Shown here piece by piece: positions 14,972 through 15,364 of a stretch of 15,364 nt of DNA; the first letter of the stretch is position 1, and every line of letters begins with the position of its first letter. The translations under genes were made by a program, and so were the position numbers. This DNA comes from CBDUBS01 sp965365445 (GTDB lineage Bacteria; Bacteroidota; Rhodothermia; Rhodothermales; DASSAV01), in assembly GCA_965365445.1 (NCBI GenBank), contig CBDUBS010000081.1, positions 1 to 15,364 of the forward strand, written 5' to 3'. Below the pieces are notes generated by a model. It was not told the origin of the DNA, did no database searches, and saw nothing but the letters and a program-made list of their open reading frames with translations.

Positions 14972-15013
14972 AAAACCCCCGAATCGGCTTTTTCAGGCTA
15001 ATTCGGGGGTTTT
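14972..15013. terminator. bidirectional intrinsic terminator
   Basis: AAAACCCCCGAAT (14972-14984) and ATTCGGGGGTTTT (15001-15013) form a perfect 13-bp inverted repeat around a 16-base loop. Each strand has a GC-rich stem ending in TTTT, so it can stop transcription from both directions. It would end the transcript of the 93-aa gene on the plus strand, and of anything entering from the right edge on the minus strand. Confidence 0.85.
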
Positions 15014-15083
15014 AGGGCTAGCATCCGCCCGGGTTGCTACCGCGTTGGAAGCAGTCGAGAACACTTCGGGCACCGGCTATAAA

Positions 15084-15299
15084 ATGACCGAGTTTCTTAA
15101 AGATAAATTCTTGAATAGCTATATCGGTGTCAATCATCGTAAGAGTAGACTGTACTTCACAGGAGGATCAAAAAAGGCTACGTGGTGCCAGCCCTGGAAG
15201 CAGCGCAGTTCCTCAAGACGGGTCAGATCGACTGAATTCAAAGCTGGTTCAAGCAGTAACGCGGCCGACGCACGAAGTCGGGAGGCCATGAGTCTTTGA
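15084..15299 (+). other. doubtful small ORF in AT-rich patch (71 codons)
   Basis: An ATG at 15084, preceded by TATAAA, opens a frame to TGA at 15297-15299. The first 30 codons (MTEFLKDKFLNSYIGVNHRK onward) use AT-rich codons unlike the window. The remainder is Ser/Arg-rich and looks like out-of-frame translation. This could be a decayed gene or chance; no family was recognised and there is no Shine-Dalgarno. Confidence 0.2.
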
Positions 15300-15363
15300 T
15301 GCGAAAGAGCTTGATGAATGCCTTGAGTCCAGCCTGCCTTGAGGGGCGAAACACGACATTCGC
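15238..15363 (-). other. possible C-terminal end of a gene entering from the right edge
   Basis: On the minus strand a frame is open from the window edge to TGA at 15238-15240, 41 residues, including GLKAFIKLFRIKDSWPPDF. The composition is protein-like, but another minus frame is also open over the same stretch, and no family was recognised. Genuine coding status cannot be decided from this fragment. Confidence 0.25.
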
Positions 15364-15364
15364 A

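Larger units (their letters stand above)
14686..15364. other. gene-poor right end of window
   Basis: No convincing gene is seen in these 679 bases. They contain non-coding GC-rich sequence to 14970, a strong terminator-like inverted repeat, an AT-rich patch (about 15075-15180) and a short open frame running off the edge on the minus strand. Several short frames overlap here with no conserved motif. Confidence 0.6.

Overview
The window comes from a GC-rich Gram-negative bacterium, most likely a member of the Bacteroidota/Rhodothermota side of the FCB group. The reasons are a LytS/LytTR-type two-component pair, a pectin-degrading lipoprotein with a GH28 domain fused to an SGNH esterase, a DUF5107-like TPR protein, an OmpA-type outer membrane locus, and several starts without a clear Shine-Dalgarno sequence. 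No rRNA, canonical tRNA, CRISPR array or intact mobile element was found.

Layout. Positions 1-321 hold the C-terminal end of a DUF5107/TPR-like protein (+). Positions 430-2424 (-) encode a membrane sensor histidine kinase followed by a LytTR response regulator. Divergent from them, 2674-4839 (+) encodes a GH28-CE12 pectinase lipoprotein. It converges, with 4 bases between the stops, on rsr at 4844-6247 (-), which encodes a Ro60 orthologue (TROVE plus vWA). The 524-bp leader of rsr (6248-6771) contains no gene but has two structured segments with canonical tRNA T-arms, read here as candidate bacterial Y RNAs (YrlA-like). Upstream on the same strand lie a fatty-acid hydroxylase/sterol desaturase-like membrane protein (6772-7635) and a small VKOR-like membrane protein (7643-8170).

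Divergent from these, 8441-11092 (+) carries the two 'rSAM/selenodomain-associated' transferases (TIGR04283- and TIGR04282-like, overlapping by ATGA) and an ArsS-type radical SAM protein. Family knowledge points to an arsenosugar or related arsenic/selenium natural-product cluster. No ArsM methyltransferase is present in the window.

Positions 11094-14157 (-) hold an unusual 751-aa outer membrane protein, predicted to have three beta-barrel segments plus a coiled-coil/linker region, and a translationally coupled OmpA-family protein. A small 93-aa protein of unknown function (14404-14685, +) follows. The last 680 bases have no convincing gene. They contain a strong bidirectional terminator-like inverted repeat (14972-15013) and a short AT-rich patch.

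The most interesting part is the Ro/Y-RNA-like locus. The rsr leader shows two T-loop-bearing modules with a shared sub-motif exactly 300 bp apart, and a GC hairpin near the rsr start that would compete with closure of the proximal RNA.
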